Positions 11,249-23,130 of a stretch of DNA of 64,000 nucleotides are shown here, one piece after another. The position numbers and the translations under genes are program-made. The stretch comes from Crambe crambe (lineage: Eukaryota > Porifera > Demospongiae > Poecilosclerida > Crambeidae): contig OZ004591.1 of assembly GCA_963924555.1 (NCBI GenBank), positions 1,736,001 to 1,800,000 on the forward strand, given 5' to 3'. Each line of letters begins with the position of its first letter. Position 1 is the first letter of the stretch. The notes beneath the pieces were generated by a model, which was given only the letters and a program-made list of their open reading frames with translations, ran no database searches and was not told where the DNA came from.

Positions 11249-11539
11249 AAGCATTACAGTTTTCTATGTATGCAGCTGCCTGCCAACTTACATATAAAAC
11301 TCACATCAAAATCTTCTAGCTAAGGAGAACAGCTATCAGCAAGCCTATAGGAATACTTGCTTGCTCGCTTGCTGTGACTCAAATGTTGTACATTGCCCTA
11401 GTAATAATTCTTTTGGGAAGGTTCTTAGACACTCATATTCAGTGCTGTGGAGCTCTATATTAAAACTGAAATACGGCGTCTGATTATAGGTAGTGTCTGA
11501 TTATTGGCAACCCGATTACTAGCTAGCATAGCAGTGAAC

Positions 11540-11625
11540 TCACTCTTGTGTCCGGCGAAGGATGGTTCTGGTCCTAATAATAGTAAGGACATTAGAAGTA
11601 CTGCAAAGATACTGCCCATGGCAAA
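11540..11625 (-). CDS. isolated signal-peptide exon (paralog of 48510-48595)
   Basis: Read on the minus strand from ATG near 11621, the exon encodes MGSIFAVLLMSLLLLGPEPS followed by FAGHK. This is a short N-region, a leucine-rich hydrophobic core and a small-residue cleavage region: a secretory signal peptide. A GTGAGT splice donor follows at once. About 300 bp around it (about 11380-11700) matches 48380-48670. No Ig exon follows downstream on the minus strand within the window, so this is probably an orphan first exon. Confidence 0.65.
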
Positions 11626-11800
11626 AAAATACCTCCTGCTTAGAGTCTTTGGAGAAGCACTTAGTGTGCAGCACTAAGAACTAACTATGTGACGTTACGG
11701 TTATCAATAACCCTCCGGCTCCCTTACGAATTAATTGCCTTTTAATTTTGCGTGTGAGCCCTTTTTTTTCTTTTTTTTTCGGGGGAGGGGGAAAAAATTA

Positions 11801-14800
11801 CGAAGTGGCTAGAGCGCCGGTTACGGTCCCGAACTTTGTAGAGCCGAGGACCGGTTGCCAGTTTCATAAGGTCCTATAGAGAAGAACCGGTCGCGGTTGA
11901 CAATTAGAACTTGGAGGACCAGGGCTGCGCGCGCGAGACCACTGCAGGAAGCTTGTCAGTTGTACTAACACTTTCCACCCAAACAAGTACTATATAAAGA
12001 ATAGTTATGAATTATAATCAACAAATTATGCTAGAGGAGAGTCATGACAGCTACGACAGTACCAGTGTTTCATTTTTGGTTCATGTTTTAACCCCACACA
12101 TTTCAAGTGACACCAGGACAAACAATGGTCACACACTATTGATGGAGCCTCTCCCAAGTCATGTAAACAGTACAGACAAACATAGAGAGGTTTATCCTGT
12201 TTTTGCTTGACTACTTCTGTGACTAAGAGCCATGCATCCTGGGAAAAGAATTTCCGAATCAAATGTACATCGACATTTTCATCAAGAATTGCGTCTGGAA
12301 GTTTCTCAGGATGCACTTCAACATCTTCTTCTTCAATCAATTGATTAGGATTCTTTATAGAGGTTTCTGCAGTTTTTTCATCGACAAACCACTTCAACAT
12401 AACTGTATAAAAAGAAAAATTATATACTAACCTGGGTATGAAAGTAAAAATATAGGTCTGGTACTCTACGAGAAGTAGAAGGCCTGCTATAAGACTTATC
12501 CATTTCAAACTACACACTAATCTAAACTCACCCTTGAAATTGTAATTATTAGCCAAGGTATTATCATAATTTCACTCACCCTTTTCTTTCGTTGAGGTTG
12601 GAAACATCAAAAATGGTTGTAGCCTACTTTTCCCCTTCCCCTTACAAGAGTTCACTTTTTTCTTAGCAGGCAAACCGATAACTGTAAGATCATGGCCTTT
12701 GGGCCGGCCTCGTTTGCGAATAATTGGAGGTATATGTATCCCTATAATTATAATGTCAAATTAATGTACCGAGATCAATGTACTTAGAAGTTAACATAAT
12801 TCTTTCCAGGAGAGAGAACAAAAACAGTAAATAATTCCACATAATGGACACTCCTGCAAACAACTATACCTGATAGAGTGTTTGATATAGAAGACAGGGG
12901 TGGTGGGAAGGCAAGGTTGAAGACTGGGATGGAGCATTCGATGAAACTGAAGCAAAGGTTGAAGACTGGGATGGAGTATTTGATGAAACTAAAGGCAAGT
13001 GGGATAGAGTAGATTGGAGTGGATATGATGAAGCTGGAGGGGGTGGTACTGCAAATCAAAAATTTAAATAATCAATAAGAAACAGTTTGTGGCTCAGTTA
13101 TTATAGCTAATGTCATCAGTTGCATCACTTACTCTGAATTGTGGTATCTGTCTGGTCAATTTCTGATTCATCATCAGAATCGTCAGAGCCAGTTATTTCT
13201 AGAAATCCGTATTAACATAATTATAGCAAAGATACAGCTTATATTACTCACCATCACACGAGACACACATTTCCCATTTCCCCATTCCGATACCAGCTGT
13301 TCTAGGAGATTGAACCTTTTGTGAAACCCAGATCCAGATTCCTCAGAAGTTAGTGATGCTAATTTAGTGGTAACCTTGGACACTTTGTGAAACTTTTCAA
13401 ACTGAACAATGAAGGTGTTATATTTATAATTATAGGGAGAAAATGCAGAAAGTTACCTGTGATAATATTCTCTTCTTAGGAGCTGGAACACTTATAACAG
13501 ACACTTGAGATGAAGTTCCTTCTTGAGGTGACAAAAAAATACGTTGGTTTGCCTTGTAGTACTCCATTGACCATCTTCCATCACACAATGCCTCATCAAA
13601 CAAATTTACACCAAGGCTTTCCCGCACAGCTAGAATATGTCGACAAGGTAGCCTCATAGATTGCCAAAATCCACATTGGCAGGCTGAACTTGTTACTGTA
13701 ATCAAACCTTCACTTATGGTAAGATAAAACTGATCACACAAATTATCTGCAAGAAGTTTCACTCTTTCTTTCAGCTGCATTTGTTGTGCAACATACTTGT
13801 AGGCATATGGAGTGAGAAATCGAATATAACTAGCAGAGGCAGGATCTGTGGAACTATGAAAGACAACTGGAACTTTTTGAACACCTAGGCCAGCTTTGTG
13901 GTCCCGTTCCGACCGCAACACTCTTAAAATCAAAAAGAACTTATCCACAAATTCTTCTAGTGAAGAATGGCGAGATATCACTGACTTCAGCTTGGCATTC
14001 AATGATTCAACTCTGTTATTAGTCCCATTTAAGAAATTCCCAGTACAGTGCTTCATACCAAGGGTCCATTGTTTCCAAATTGGATGCCACTGTTGATCAA
14101 AGTAAGAGAGCACAGTGTGTGGAACACACTCTTTAAAACGAGTATATAACTCAAAATATTTATCTTCACTTGTAGAGTACGCCATTTGTTGCAACATTTC
14201 TAGACACATAATTCTCTGACCAGTGGTTATCCCCATTTTTTCTACTGCTATTTCTCGCCTGAGTGTCCTCATTGTGTGAAAAAGGCAAATTAGGAGCTCC
14301 GCTTTAGGTAAACTGGTTTTCAAGACATCCCGTTCTGTGATGTCTTTATCTGTCATGATCACACGAACATACTCCCATGAGGGATTATAGCTTTTGAAGA
14401 TATCAATAACTTTTGACAGAGAACTTTCTGTCTCTTCAAGCAATAGAAAAGCTGCAACAATCTCACTCTGCCCATTTCCATCCTCGATAAGCATCACATA
14501 TAAGGGAAAGCGAAGCTCAAGGAGTTTATAAGTGGCATCAATGCATAATACTTCAGGATATGCTTTAAAAATCTGCTTCATATGTTCATCCTGAAAATAG
14601 ATTCCTTGCAAGACTTTACCATCATTAACCAAAACTTCAACACATGCCCCTATAAGATACAATTACTAAGTTTGATTTCCAGTATGGTATAGTTAGCTAT
14701 CGATATGCATACCAAGGATCCCATTACTAAACCTATAATCACACAAAGATGTAGCTTACCATGTTTTTCAATTAGTTGGTTCACTGCAGCATCCAAATCA

Positions 14801-15686
14801 TTTATTGTTTGGCTAGATTTCATCTTCGTACTCAGATTAGAAAGATCTTTTAATAAAATTACTTTTCCACTCATTCCTGCCAATTTATCTTTAACCATCT
14901 TTTTGTTTGCCTTTAGCAGAAGCAATTTTTCAGCTTCTTGTCTCATTTCAGGAGAGAGCTTTCGTTGTTGAGGTAATTGCTTATACAATTCCTATACAAG
15001 AAAAGATCTTGAAACAAACCATGGGTAAAAATTATGTGCAAATTACCTGGCTGATCTCGTGGTTATGTTCTTCATTGAAAACTCTCACTACTAAAGCCAT
15101 GCCTTCATAAGATGCACGTAATGTTATTGCTGCTGGACAATCCTTTCTGAAAGTTCTGAAGATATAATAACTCAGATCACAAGGCAGTGGATATGGGCAT
15201 TGAATTAACATATTTGTAAGCACATCTACAGTGTGTTCTTGGAAGTACACACAACCCAGAGTAGCTAGCTAACTAGAGTCTTTCAAAACTAATTTAACTA
15301 GCTAAAGCTGCTTACGACGTGGCACGCTTCCCATCTCCTCTTGCTTTGAATTTCCTTCCTCCATGGATGCAACGGTAAAAGAGCTCGTAGTACTTCAGTT
15401 TATCAGCAATTGGTCGGTTGACTCGTTTTCTAGCTGCCTCAACTGTCCTACTGTCTCTTCTCCAATATTTGGTTGATGTGGATGCTTCATACGATTCAAG
15501 CTTCTTCTCAAACTCGTCATATGAGTTGAAACACTCACCAAGGGAAAACTTAACTGCAGCCATGAAGTACCGGTACGCGGTATACACAGTTATGCAATCG
15601 CGCGCGCTGCTACTGTGATCACGTGCGCTTACCGGCTCTTAAAGATGCGGAGTTTCCGGACCGTGACCGGCGCTCTAGCCACTTCG
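11801..15686 (-). mobile_element. MULE (Mutator-like) DNA transposon
   Basis: Terminal inverted repeats of about 37 bp start CGAAGTGGCTAGAGCGCCGG at 11801; the inverted copy ends at 15686, with a few mismatches. Both ends are flanked by AAAAATTA (11793-11800 and 15687-15694), an exact 8-bp target duplication. The interior is almost filled by one spliced minus-strand gene with MULE transposase and SWIM domains. An element this complete may still be, or recently have been, autonomous. Confidence 0.85.
12026..15587 (-). CDS. MULE transposase with FAR1-like, SWIM and PHD domains, about nine exons
   Basis: Spliced gene for a Mutator-like transposase of the ZSWIM3-like kind. Approximate exons on the minus strand: 15587-15316, 15260-15045, 14996-14757, 14654-13458, 13405-13251, 13199-13132, 13050-12869, 12741-12582, 12402-12026. 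Exon 2 has a FAR1-like patch (CPAAITLRASYEG and FNEEHNHE). Exon 4 carries the DDE region, with candidate acidic residues in CIDATYK, MTDKDITER and NNRVESLN, then a SWIM zinc finger CxCx(n)CxH (CQCGFWQSMRLPCRH). Later exons are Ser/Pro-rich, have an AT-hook-like RKRGRPKG, and end in a PHD finger (YVCLYC...CDHC...CHLKC...WYCRSC). Introns are short with GT-AG ends. The exon 1/2 junction does not join cleanly by inspection; the exon 3/4 and 4/5 phases do. It lies inside matched TIRs, so it is the element's own transposase rather than a domesticated gene. Confidence 0.8.
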
Positions 15687-15699
15687 AAAAATTAATAGG

Positions 15700-16184
15700 G
15701 CCAATCAATCAAATCAATCAATCAATCTTAGCAATGTAAAGCCCAAAGGGCATATGCAAAGATAAAACAGGGGGAAAAAATGACAGGTGACTTAGGGAGG
15801 CTACTCATAAAAATGATTTATAAAAAGTGTCAAGTCGGGTTCTGGTGATGGTCACCGTCAGAGCATGGAGGATCCTGTCCACATTCACGACAGAGGAGTG
15901 AGTTGCGATATAGTGCTCAAAGTGCAAATTGCCCTCCAAATCTGACACATCACATCGAGGGCAAGGGCTGGAACCATACGAGGGCCTGGTCGGCTCCCTA
16001 TACAGGTTCTGTAAGGCAGTGGTGCTGGCTGTGCCTCTACCCAGGGCTGTGTCCCAGAGTTTTGGTACTTGTGTGCTCTACACAGGATGAGTTCCATGTC
16101 TCTATTAGTCACTTCACTCTTCATGGTATACACTGCTTGCGCATGCACCAGATTTTCACGGAATTCCGTGAAAATAGGATACAT
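15700..16184 (-). pseudogene. possible non-LTR retrotransposon 3' end
   Basis: The minus strand ends in a tandem TTGA tail (about 15703-15728) right next to the MULE target duplication. Upstream is a short coding-like stretch (CPRCDVSDLEGNLHFEHY) with Cys/His residues, in pieces. A simple-repeat tail after a Cys/His-rich C-terminus is common in LINEs. No reverse transcriptase is present, so the assignment is weak. Confidence 0.35.
16152..16175. repeat. perfect 24-bp palindrome
   Basis: ATTTTCACGGAA followed by its exact reverse complement, with no loop. It could be a footprint or a protein site; nothing around it decides. Confidence 0.6.
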
Positions 16185-16389
16185 TCACATTCCTTTGGAA
16201 TAAACATTGTGTATTGCGGTTGGCATATGTTACAATATCAATGATGGAAACTGGTCAGTAAACATCCTCTCTTCTCACTGTAAGGGCAGCAGTGTGCTTG
16301 TGCGTTGAAATAATCGATGAATACCATTATGGAATCTCTCTCATGGGTCACGGAAGGATTATTAGATTGTGTATACCATCCATGTTACA

Positions 16390-16610
16390 GTGTCAAGTAA
16401 AAATGGGGAACCCCACAAAATTAGGGCCCCCATCCCCATTTTTGGGGGCCCCATGCCCAAATTTTCATAAATATGGGGAACCCCCTAATTATGGACCCTC
16501 ATCCCCATTTTTAAGTTATTTTGGGGACCCCCCCCATGCCCAAATTAATTATAAATATGGAGATCCCTCAAGAATTTTGGGGACCCCCTGATATGGACAT
16601 GATATTAATG
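16390..16610. repeat. G/C-run rich imperfect tandem repeat
   Basis: Two or three degenerate units of about 85 bp contain CATCCCCATTTTT, GGGG..CCCC and ATGCCCAAATT. Non-coding. Confidence 0.55.
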
Positions 16611-17290
16611 ATTTTTGATCTGTATAGCTACTTAGCACACATAGCTATTACAATACCAATCCATTTTTTGTTCTTCCAGAGTTCTGCATGGTGGTACATG
16701 GACACATCCCTCATGAAGGTTATCATATAATGTTGACAGTCCGAAGAGAACTATCACCAGCTATAGCTATCCAGTGAGAGCCATAAACATTCAGGCGCAA
16801 CATTCAGGTGCTCCCTTCTCTGAATGAATGCACTGCTAGTGAAGTGGGCTGTAATCGTATCCTTTCACATTTGGAAACTGTTCTTAATACCAGCTGCATC
16901 AGTAAGCCACTTGGCCTGTAGTAAGGCAGTTTTGTCCTCATCAAATCCTTCTTCCAATATTGAACAGGTTTATAAACAAGATCATTCATTGTTAAAATAT
17001 CTACAATAAAATTATGCATGAGTTTACGTTGACATGAGGAAAATTTTTATACAAATGAATTGCTTAGCTACATGAGGTTGAAATAACCAGGCCAATAATA
17101 TTTTTTTATAAACTAGATCATTGGTTCGGTGGATACCAAACCAAAGTGGCTATCATCATGAATAGTTGCATCCTTCCTCACTTTTCAGCATCTTCAACCT
17201 GCCACAAGCTTGGATTTACTCAAGAATTTGCCTTACTGTAGCTACCTATACTCATATAATCAAACCCCTGCACATGGCTATAGTCTCTCT
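16611..17290. other. spacer, nothing recognised
   Basis: AT-rich DNA with small ORFs on both strands that overlap one another and match nothing I know. Confidence 0.4.
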
Positions 17291-17296
17291 CTCTCT

Positions 17297-17565
17297 GCAT
17301 TTCATGAAATGAAAAAAGATGTAGGGATGACCACTGCTCAAAAAAGTAAGGAAACAAGAAGGATGGAAATGGGATCAATCTTCGTTCTGTATATCCAGCC
17401 AACAATCCCTACATTACTACACTATAATCTGAAGCTACCCGACGTATATGTAGGGATTGTTGGCTGGATATACAGAACAAAGATTGATCCCACTTGTTTC
17501 CTTACTTTTTTGAGCAGTGGTCATCCCTACATCTTTTTTTCATTTCACGAAATGCTTTTTCCCTT
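17297..17565. mobile_element. foldback MITE family B, copy 3
   Basis: Same palindrome as 6446-6724, with the left terminus replaced by a CT-repeat. Followed by an inverted module X (17590-18060). Confidence 0.8.
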
Positions 17566-18337
17566 ACTTGTTCCTGGTATTATTCTTCTTATTATTCTTC
17601 TTAGACAACCATATCTCTCGAACCACTCAAGCTACAGCTATGATTTCTGGATAAATCCACTCCAAATTCTACCAACTACGATCTTTTCTACTCGTTGATC
17701 CTCGAAAGAGTCGATGAAAAAGGAGACACTACGGAGCACAGCACTCGACTAATTCAATTAGTGGAAGCCATCTTTTCTATAATACGCATGCGCATGTATT
17801 TGATATCCAATTATTCGAAAATTATAATATTACTCAGCTATCTCTAGTATCAACTCGGGTTCACCAATCCATCTACCGGTAGACTCTATTTCAGCATCTT
17901 GGACCTCCAATTATAGCTCAACAATGACACAACACCTTGACTCGTTGATATGATTGGGCTGATGCTATTGGAGAACTATTCTTCTTTCATCTGTCCCTGC
18001 ATATGATACACATAGAAAGAATGAACTCTATACATAGCTAAAACCATAAAAGAGAGGAAAAAGATCAGGAACAAGTAAGGGAAAAATCATTTCCTGAAAT
18101 GAAAAAAAGATGTAGGGATGACCACTGCTCAAAAAAGTAAGGAAACAAGAAGGATGGAAATGGGATCAATCTTTGTTCTGTATATCCAGTCAACAATCCC
18201 TACATATACGTCGGGTAGCTTCAGATTATAGTGTAGTAATGTACGTATATGTAGGGATTGTTGGCTGGATATACAGAACAAAGATTGATCCCATTTCCAT
18301 CCTTCTTGTTTCCTTACTTTTTTGAGCAGTGGTCATC

Positions 18338-18629
18338 TGTCAGGAACTCTCGTCAACAATGCACCACAAGTAGCGAGCAGATGCAGCTTTTAAAATGTTA
18401 TTATAGTAAATGTTAAATCTCTTACAAAAACAAATAGAACTACCCTGATCTCTCCTAGATCAGCTAGCTATCTCTCTCCTTCTACACACACAGAAAGTTC
18501 TAGACACACATCAAAGAGTCCACACATTAGCACAACATAAAATTCACATGACACACAGAAGTAACAATTAAACACAAACATAAGTGTTAATCCACAGTTC
18601 AGATTACATGTCAGGGGTGTATCCTGATA
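18338..18629 (-). repeat. 3' LTR of the Gmr1-like element
   Basis: 292 bp, with TG...CA-type ends (plus-strand TGTCAGGAACTC to TATCCTGATA). Differs from its partner by about 17 missing bases near 18484 and a few substitutions. Confidence 0.85.
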
Positions 18630-19903
18630 TCTCCCCCTCCTTCAAGTCGGCAATATTGGGGGCAGAATTTTCTCGAGAGAATCCATCCGCATTTCCATTT
18701 TGTCTTCCTGGTCGGTGATTGATGGAGAAATCGAATGGCTGGAGGTAAAAGCTCCACCTTGACAGTCGCCCGTTACTGTCTCTCATCTTGTGTAAGTATT
18801 CCAATGATCTGTTATCAGTTTGTACTTGGAAATGTCTCCCTTCTAAGTAAACTCGGAAGGTTCGTATACCTTCCACAACTGCAAGACACTCCTTCTCGAC
18901 AGCAGCGTATCGTCTCTCCCTTGGTAGTAGTTTTCGTGATGCAAATGCCACTGGATGCTCCTCTCCTTGATCGTCCACTTGTGTTAACACTGATCCGATT
19001 CCCAGGTCTGACGCATCGGTTTGTAATACGAATGGTATGGAGAAATCTGGGTTCCTCAGTATCGGTTCAGCTGTCAGTCATTTCTTCAGCTCTACAAATG
19101 CTTTGTTTTGCTCCTCTTTCCATTCAACTTTGTTTGAAGCCGAGGCCTTTGTCAGGTCAGATAGAGGTGCTGCAATAGTGGCAAAATCCTTGATAAATCT
19201 TCTATAGTCCGAGGAAGGCTCTGACCTCCTTCTTTGTCTGAGGCCTCTTGCAGCTTCGATTTTGCAGATTTCAGGACGAACCTTGCCTTCACCTACAACA
19301 TATCCGAGATAATTGCAACAGTTCTTGGCAAATTGGCATTTCTTCTCTTTGATTTTTAAGCCAAATTCTGAAAAACATGCATGAGGTGTTGCACATGTTG
19401 CTCCCAGGTGTCACTGTGAATGATAACATCATCCAAGTATGCAGCTGCAAATTGGTGAACATCTTCCAGAACTTTGTCCATCAGACGCTGGAAGGTTGAG
19501 GGTGCTCCCATTAATCCAAAGGGCATCGTTGTGAACTCATACTTCCCAAATGGGGTGATGAAAGCCGTCTTCTTTTGACTTTCCTTCTCAACTGGTACTT
19601 GCCAATAACCTTTTGTGAGGTCCAGTGCGGTGATGCATTTGGCATTTCTCAGACGGTCGATCAGTTCCTCTACTCTGGGTATGGGGTATGGATCGGCTTT
19701 GGTAACGTGGTTCAACCTTCTGAAGTCAACACACAGCCATCCTTTTTGGGTACTAGGATGATTGGTGCAGCCCATTCGCTAGTTGATGGCACGATGATTC
19801 CTTGTGTCAACATTTCTTTGATTTCTTCTCTCAAGGTGTCTCTTAGTGCTTGGGGAATCCTGTAAGGCGGCAGCCTGACTGGGCTTGCCTCTCCCGTGTC
19901 CAC
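18604..19903 (-). pseudogene. reverse transcriptase and RNase H of the Gmr1-like element
   Basis: Reverse transcriptase begins near 19903 (PPYRIPQALRDTLREEI) and continues after a frameshift near 19740 with CVDFRRLNHVTKADPYPIP, FGLMGAPSTFQRLMD and the catalytic AYLDDVIIHS. RNase H follows to 18604 (VAFASRKLLPRERRYAAVE, FQVQTDNRSLEYL, NADGFSR). The product ends about 10 bp before the polypurine tract, so nothing is encoded after RNase H. Confidence 0.85.
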
Positions 19904-19940
19904 ACTATGCTCAACAACATCTGTTCTTCCCGGTATGTCA

Positions 19941-21183
19941 CTAATAACATCTGCAAACTCTTTTTTTTAGCTCCTTGAGATCTCTCTGCTGGTTGGTGGA
20001 AAGTTGATTACTACTTGTCTTTTCTTCTTGGTTATCATTCCAGGTCAATGGTTCAACATCCTCACACTTTGCTGCAAGTAACACTGCTGGGACTGGCGAA
20101 TTCCACTGTTTGAGGGCATTCACGTGGAAAGTTCGTTTCCTCTTCTTGTGATCTGTCATGTCTACCTCGTAAGTGACGTCTGACTTCTTCTGTAGGATAG
20201 GGTACGGCCCTAGCCACTCTGTCAGCAACTTGTTCTGTTTCCTGGGGAGGAAGACTAGCACCATATCTCCCTCTTTGAAGTCTCGGGTGGTTGTTTTCCT
20301 GTCATGGTACTTCTTGTGTTGAGTTTTGGCTTTCTGTTCATTCTCTCTCATTGACTCTCGCACTCGTTCCATTCTTTCTCTGAGCAGCCTCAGGTATTCC
20401 ACGACTGGTACTGGATTTGTAGTATCTTCTTTCCAACGTTCTGCAAGGCCCACATCAGGTATCCCAATCTTCTGTCGATTTGTCAACCAACTTCAACGTA
20501 GCATTAAATCTTTCGACCATGCCATCCGTCTCAGGGTGGTACGCACTAGTCCTGATGTGTTTGACTCCTGTCAGTGCGTGAAATTTTTCCATCAGGGTGA
20601 AATTGGAGCCGTTGTCAGTTAAGACTTCATCTGGAATTCCTACTCTGGCAAATACTTCAATGAGAGTTCTTGCAACTGTCTCACTGTCAACCATCTTTAA
20701 TGGAAATGCTTCAGGCCATTTGGTTGCGTAATCCATGATGACTAATACGTACTTATTTCCTCTCTTTGTCCTTTTTAGAGGGCCAAAAACATCCATGGCT
20801 ATTCTTCGGAAAGGTACATCAATCACTGGCAGTGGCTGGAGTGGTGCCCTCTTACTCTTCACTGGGTTTGCTTTCTGGCATTTTGGACAAGATTTGCACA
20901 CCTGGGCGACGTCCTTCCTGATTCCTGGCCAGTTGAATCTGGTGTTCAGTCGGCTGAGTGTTCTCTTCCTTCCAAAGTGTCCAGCAATTGGAGTAGAATG
21001 AGCCATCTTGAGGACTTCCTCACGACATACCTGTGGAAGAACAAGAAGTGGGTTAAGTGAGTGAACATCTGAGTCAGGGTCCTCTTTGTGTCGGATAAGC
21101 AGGCCATCTTTCCAGCAGTAGAGTCCTTTGCCATCGTCTGCCTGTCTCCTAGCATCTTTCAAAGTAGGATCCTCTCTCTGCAA
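19941..21183 (-). pseudogene. integrase of the Gmr1-like element
   Basis: The HHCC zinc-binding part shows HSTPIAGHFGRKRT and CKSCPKCQ. The catalytic core shows MDVFGPL, LTDNGSNF and DGMVERFNATLK, supplying the D, D and E residues. The C-terminal part (20486-19941, another frame) has DMVLVFLPRKQNKLLTEWLG then GPYPI, as in Gypsy integrases. A frameshift and apparent loss of about 50 residues lie near 20460-20480. It lies upstream of reverse transcriptase on the coding strand. Confidence 0.85.
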
Positions 21184-21216
21184 GGCAGCTAGCTTGTCTT
21201 TGTCAATGGTCTCAGG

Positions 21217-22065
21217 TCACTGCTTAGTAGTCTCCTTCACCCTAGTGAACTCCTGCCTCTGTTGCCTCTTCTCTGCTCTGGTCAGTTTCTTTTTGTCTTT
21301 GGAAACCTGCATGAAAAGAGAAGGGTCCAGTTCGTAAAGATCACCCAGATTACTGTCCACACTTTCTCGTTCAACATTTGAATGTTCAGCAGCTTCCGAA
21401 TCATCTCGATAGATTCTGTCTTCAGCACCCAAATTTCTGAGGTCCGACTCTGAGAGTTCATATCTCTCCATGGTGTCATCTTCTAGCAATGGTTCTGGGT
21501 GTACTTCATCTTCTGCTTCTCTCTGCCTGGCTTCCATGTCTTCTTGTTCTTATTTTCGGGTCTGTGCTCTCGTTACCACCAAAGCACTGTCATAATTCCT
21601 GGCTGCCATCATTAGAAGTTTTGGGAAGTCTGGAATATCATTCCCCAAAAGTGCATCAAGTTCAATTGAGTCTGACACTGCAACCGTCAAATCGTACTGC
21701 TTTCCCTCCACTTCAATCCTGGCTCTTGCCATTGGTAATTGGACCAGGTTGTCACTCGCTGTCTTGAACAACCTCTTCCAGCCCAACATATCCTTATCTG
21801 TCAACATCCTTGGGTGGACAAATGTACGGGTAGCTCCACTATCAAGCAGTAGCTTCTTAGAAGGCTTTCCATTCACCTTACCCTCCATCTGCCATTGAGT
21901 TTGGTCCCCATTCTCTTGGTCTTGTCCTCCATAGTTGATAGTCTCAGCTGCTTCTGGACACCGTGCCTTGATGTGACCCCACTTCTGACAGTTGAAACAC
22001 TTGGGCCCTCGCTCACGGTCCCATTTCTTTTCTCCGCTGCTCTCTCCATCTTTTGACTTCTTCAA
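21217..22065 (-). pseudogene. zinc knuckle and aspartic protease region, Gmr1-like element
   Basis: A CCHC knuckle (CFNCQKWGHIKARCPEA) is followed by a retropepsin active site (LLLDSGATRTFVH, with Ser in the usual Thr place) and ALLGNDIP. A TAA at 21550-21552 then splits off an acidic spacer (21537-21217), which ends at a TGA in the same frame as the integrase. A frameshift near 22065 separates it from gag. One original gag-pol frame with later damage is the simplest reading. Confidence 0.8.
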
Positions 22066-22271
22066 TTTCTCCTTCTCTTGGAACTTAGTTCAGATTTGAG
22101 ATTTGCTTCCTTTCCCTTATCATCTGGATGATTGCTTCTTCCTTGCCACTTGGTTCTGCCACTTCTTTCATCAGCCATCCAAGCACTTTCATGGGCACAG
22201 ATGGACTTCATTAGGTCGTCAAATGTCTTGTGTTGAAGCTCCCTCATCCTAACTTGTAGTCTTGTGGGCAG

Positions 22272-23051
22272 TCATTGCAGTAACCTCTCCAGCAATATCA
22301 AGGTGTAAGCATCCATATCTCTTGCTTGTAACCAGCGATCGAATTGGAGTTTCACCCAACGACCCCATTGCTTTGGATTCTTTCGATCATAAGTATTGTC
22401 CAGGAATCGCAATCTGTACACATCTGCAGACACGCTGTAGGCCTCAAGCACCTGTGTCTTCACTGTTTCGTACATTTGTTTCGCTTCGGCATCCAGCTTA
22501 GAATAGGCTAACAATCCCTTTCCTGACAGCACAGTTACAAGCTGACTTGTCCATCTCTCCTTGGGCCATTTTCCTGATGTTGCAGTTGCCTCAAAACCCT
22601 CAAGGAATGCCTCAATATCATCGCTTTCCTCAACAAATTTGTGCAACTTTGCACGAGGCATAGTTGGGTCCTTTGGTTCCTCTGTTCTTCTCAAAAACAA
22701 TTCCATCAGCTTCTCCTGTCTTTGTTGCATCTCTTGCTCCCATTCGTGGCGTCTTTCTTCTTCTCGTTCCAGTCGTCTAGCCTCTTCCTCTCGGCGTTTT
22801 TCTGCTTGACGTTCTTCTTCTTGCTCCAAGCGTCGAGCCTCTTCCTCTCGGCGTTTTTCTGCTTCCGAACGCCGACGTTCTTCTTCTTGCTCTAAGCGTC
22901 GAGCCTCTTCCTCTTGGCATTTTTCTGCTTCTGAACGTCGACGTTCTTCTTCTTGCTCCAAGCGTCGAGCCTCTTCCTCTCGGCGTTTTTCTTCTTCCAA
23001 AAGTCGTCTTTCATCCTGGACTTTCAACATCTCCATAAACATTGCCATCAT
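22272..23051 (-). pseudogene. gag of the Gmr1-like element
   Basis: 259 residues. The N-terminal half is a very charged coiled coil built from tandem 22-residue units (EEARRLEQEEERRR type; about 22735-23000), so the DNA is a 66-bp tandem repeat. The C-terminal half has the retrotransposon gag pattern (FLEGFEATATSGKWPKERW, then LSGKGLLAYSKL). The frame ends at an in-frame TGA (22272-22274) and resumes after it (22247-22062), so this looks like a nonsense mutation rather than a natural end. Confidence 0.8.
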
Positions 23052-23130
23052 CTCTGTTGATTCATGCTGAGCCGCAGCTTTCCGTGGGTTCTTCGGTCAT
23101 CTTTTCGATGTCAACACCGCTGCCACCAAA

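Noticed and set aside
15703-15728. TTGA tandem repeat as a stand-alone microsatellite
   Set aside because: Its position at the end of a coding-like minus-strand stretch fits a LINE tail better, though weakly.
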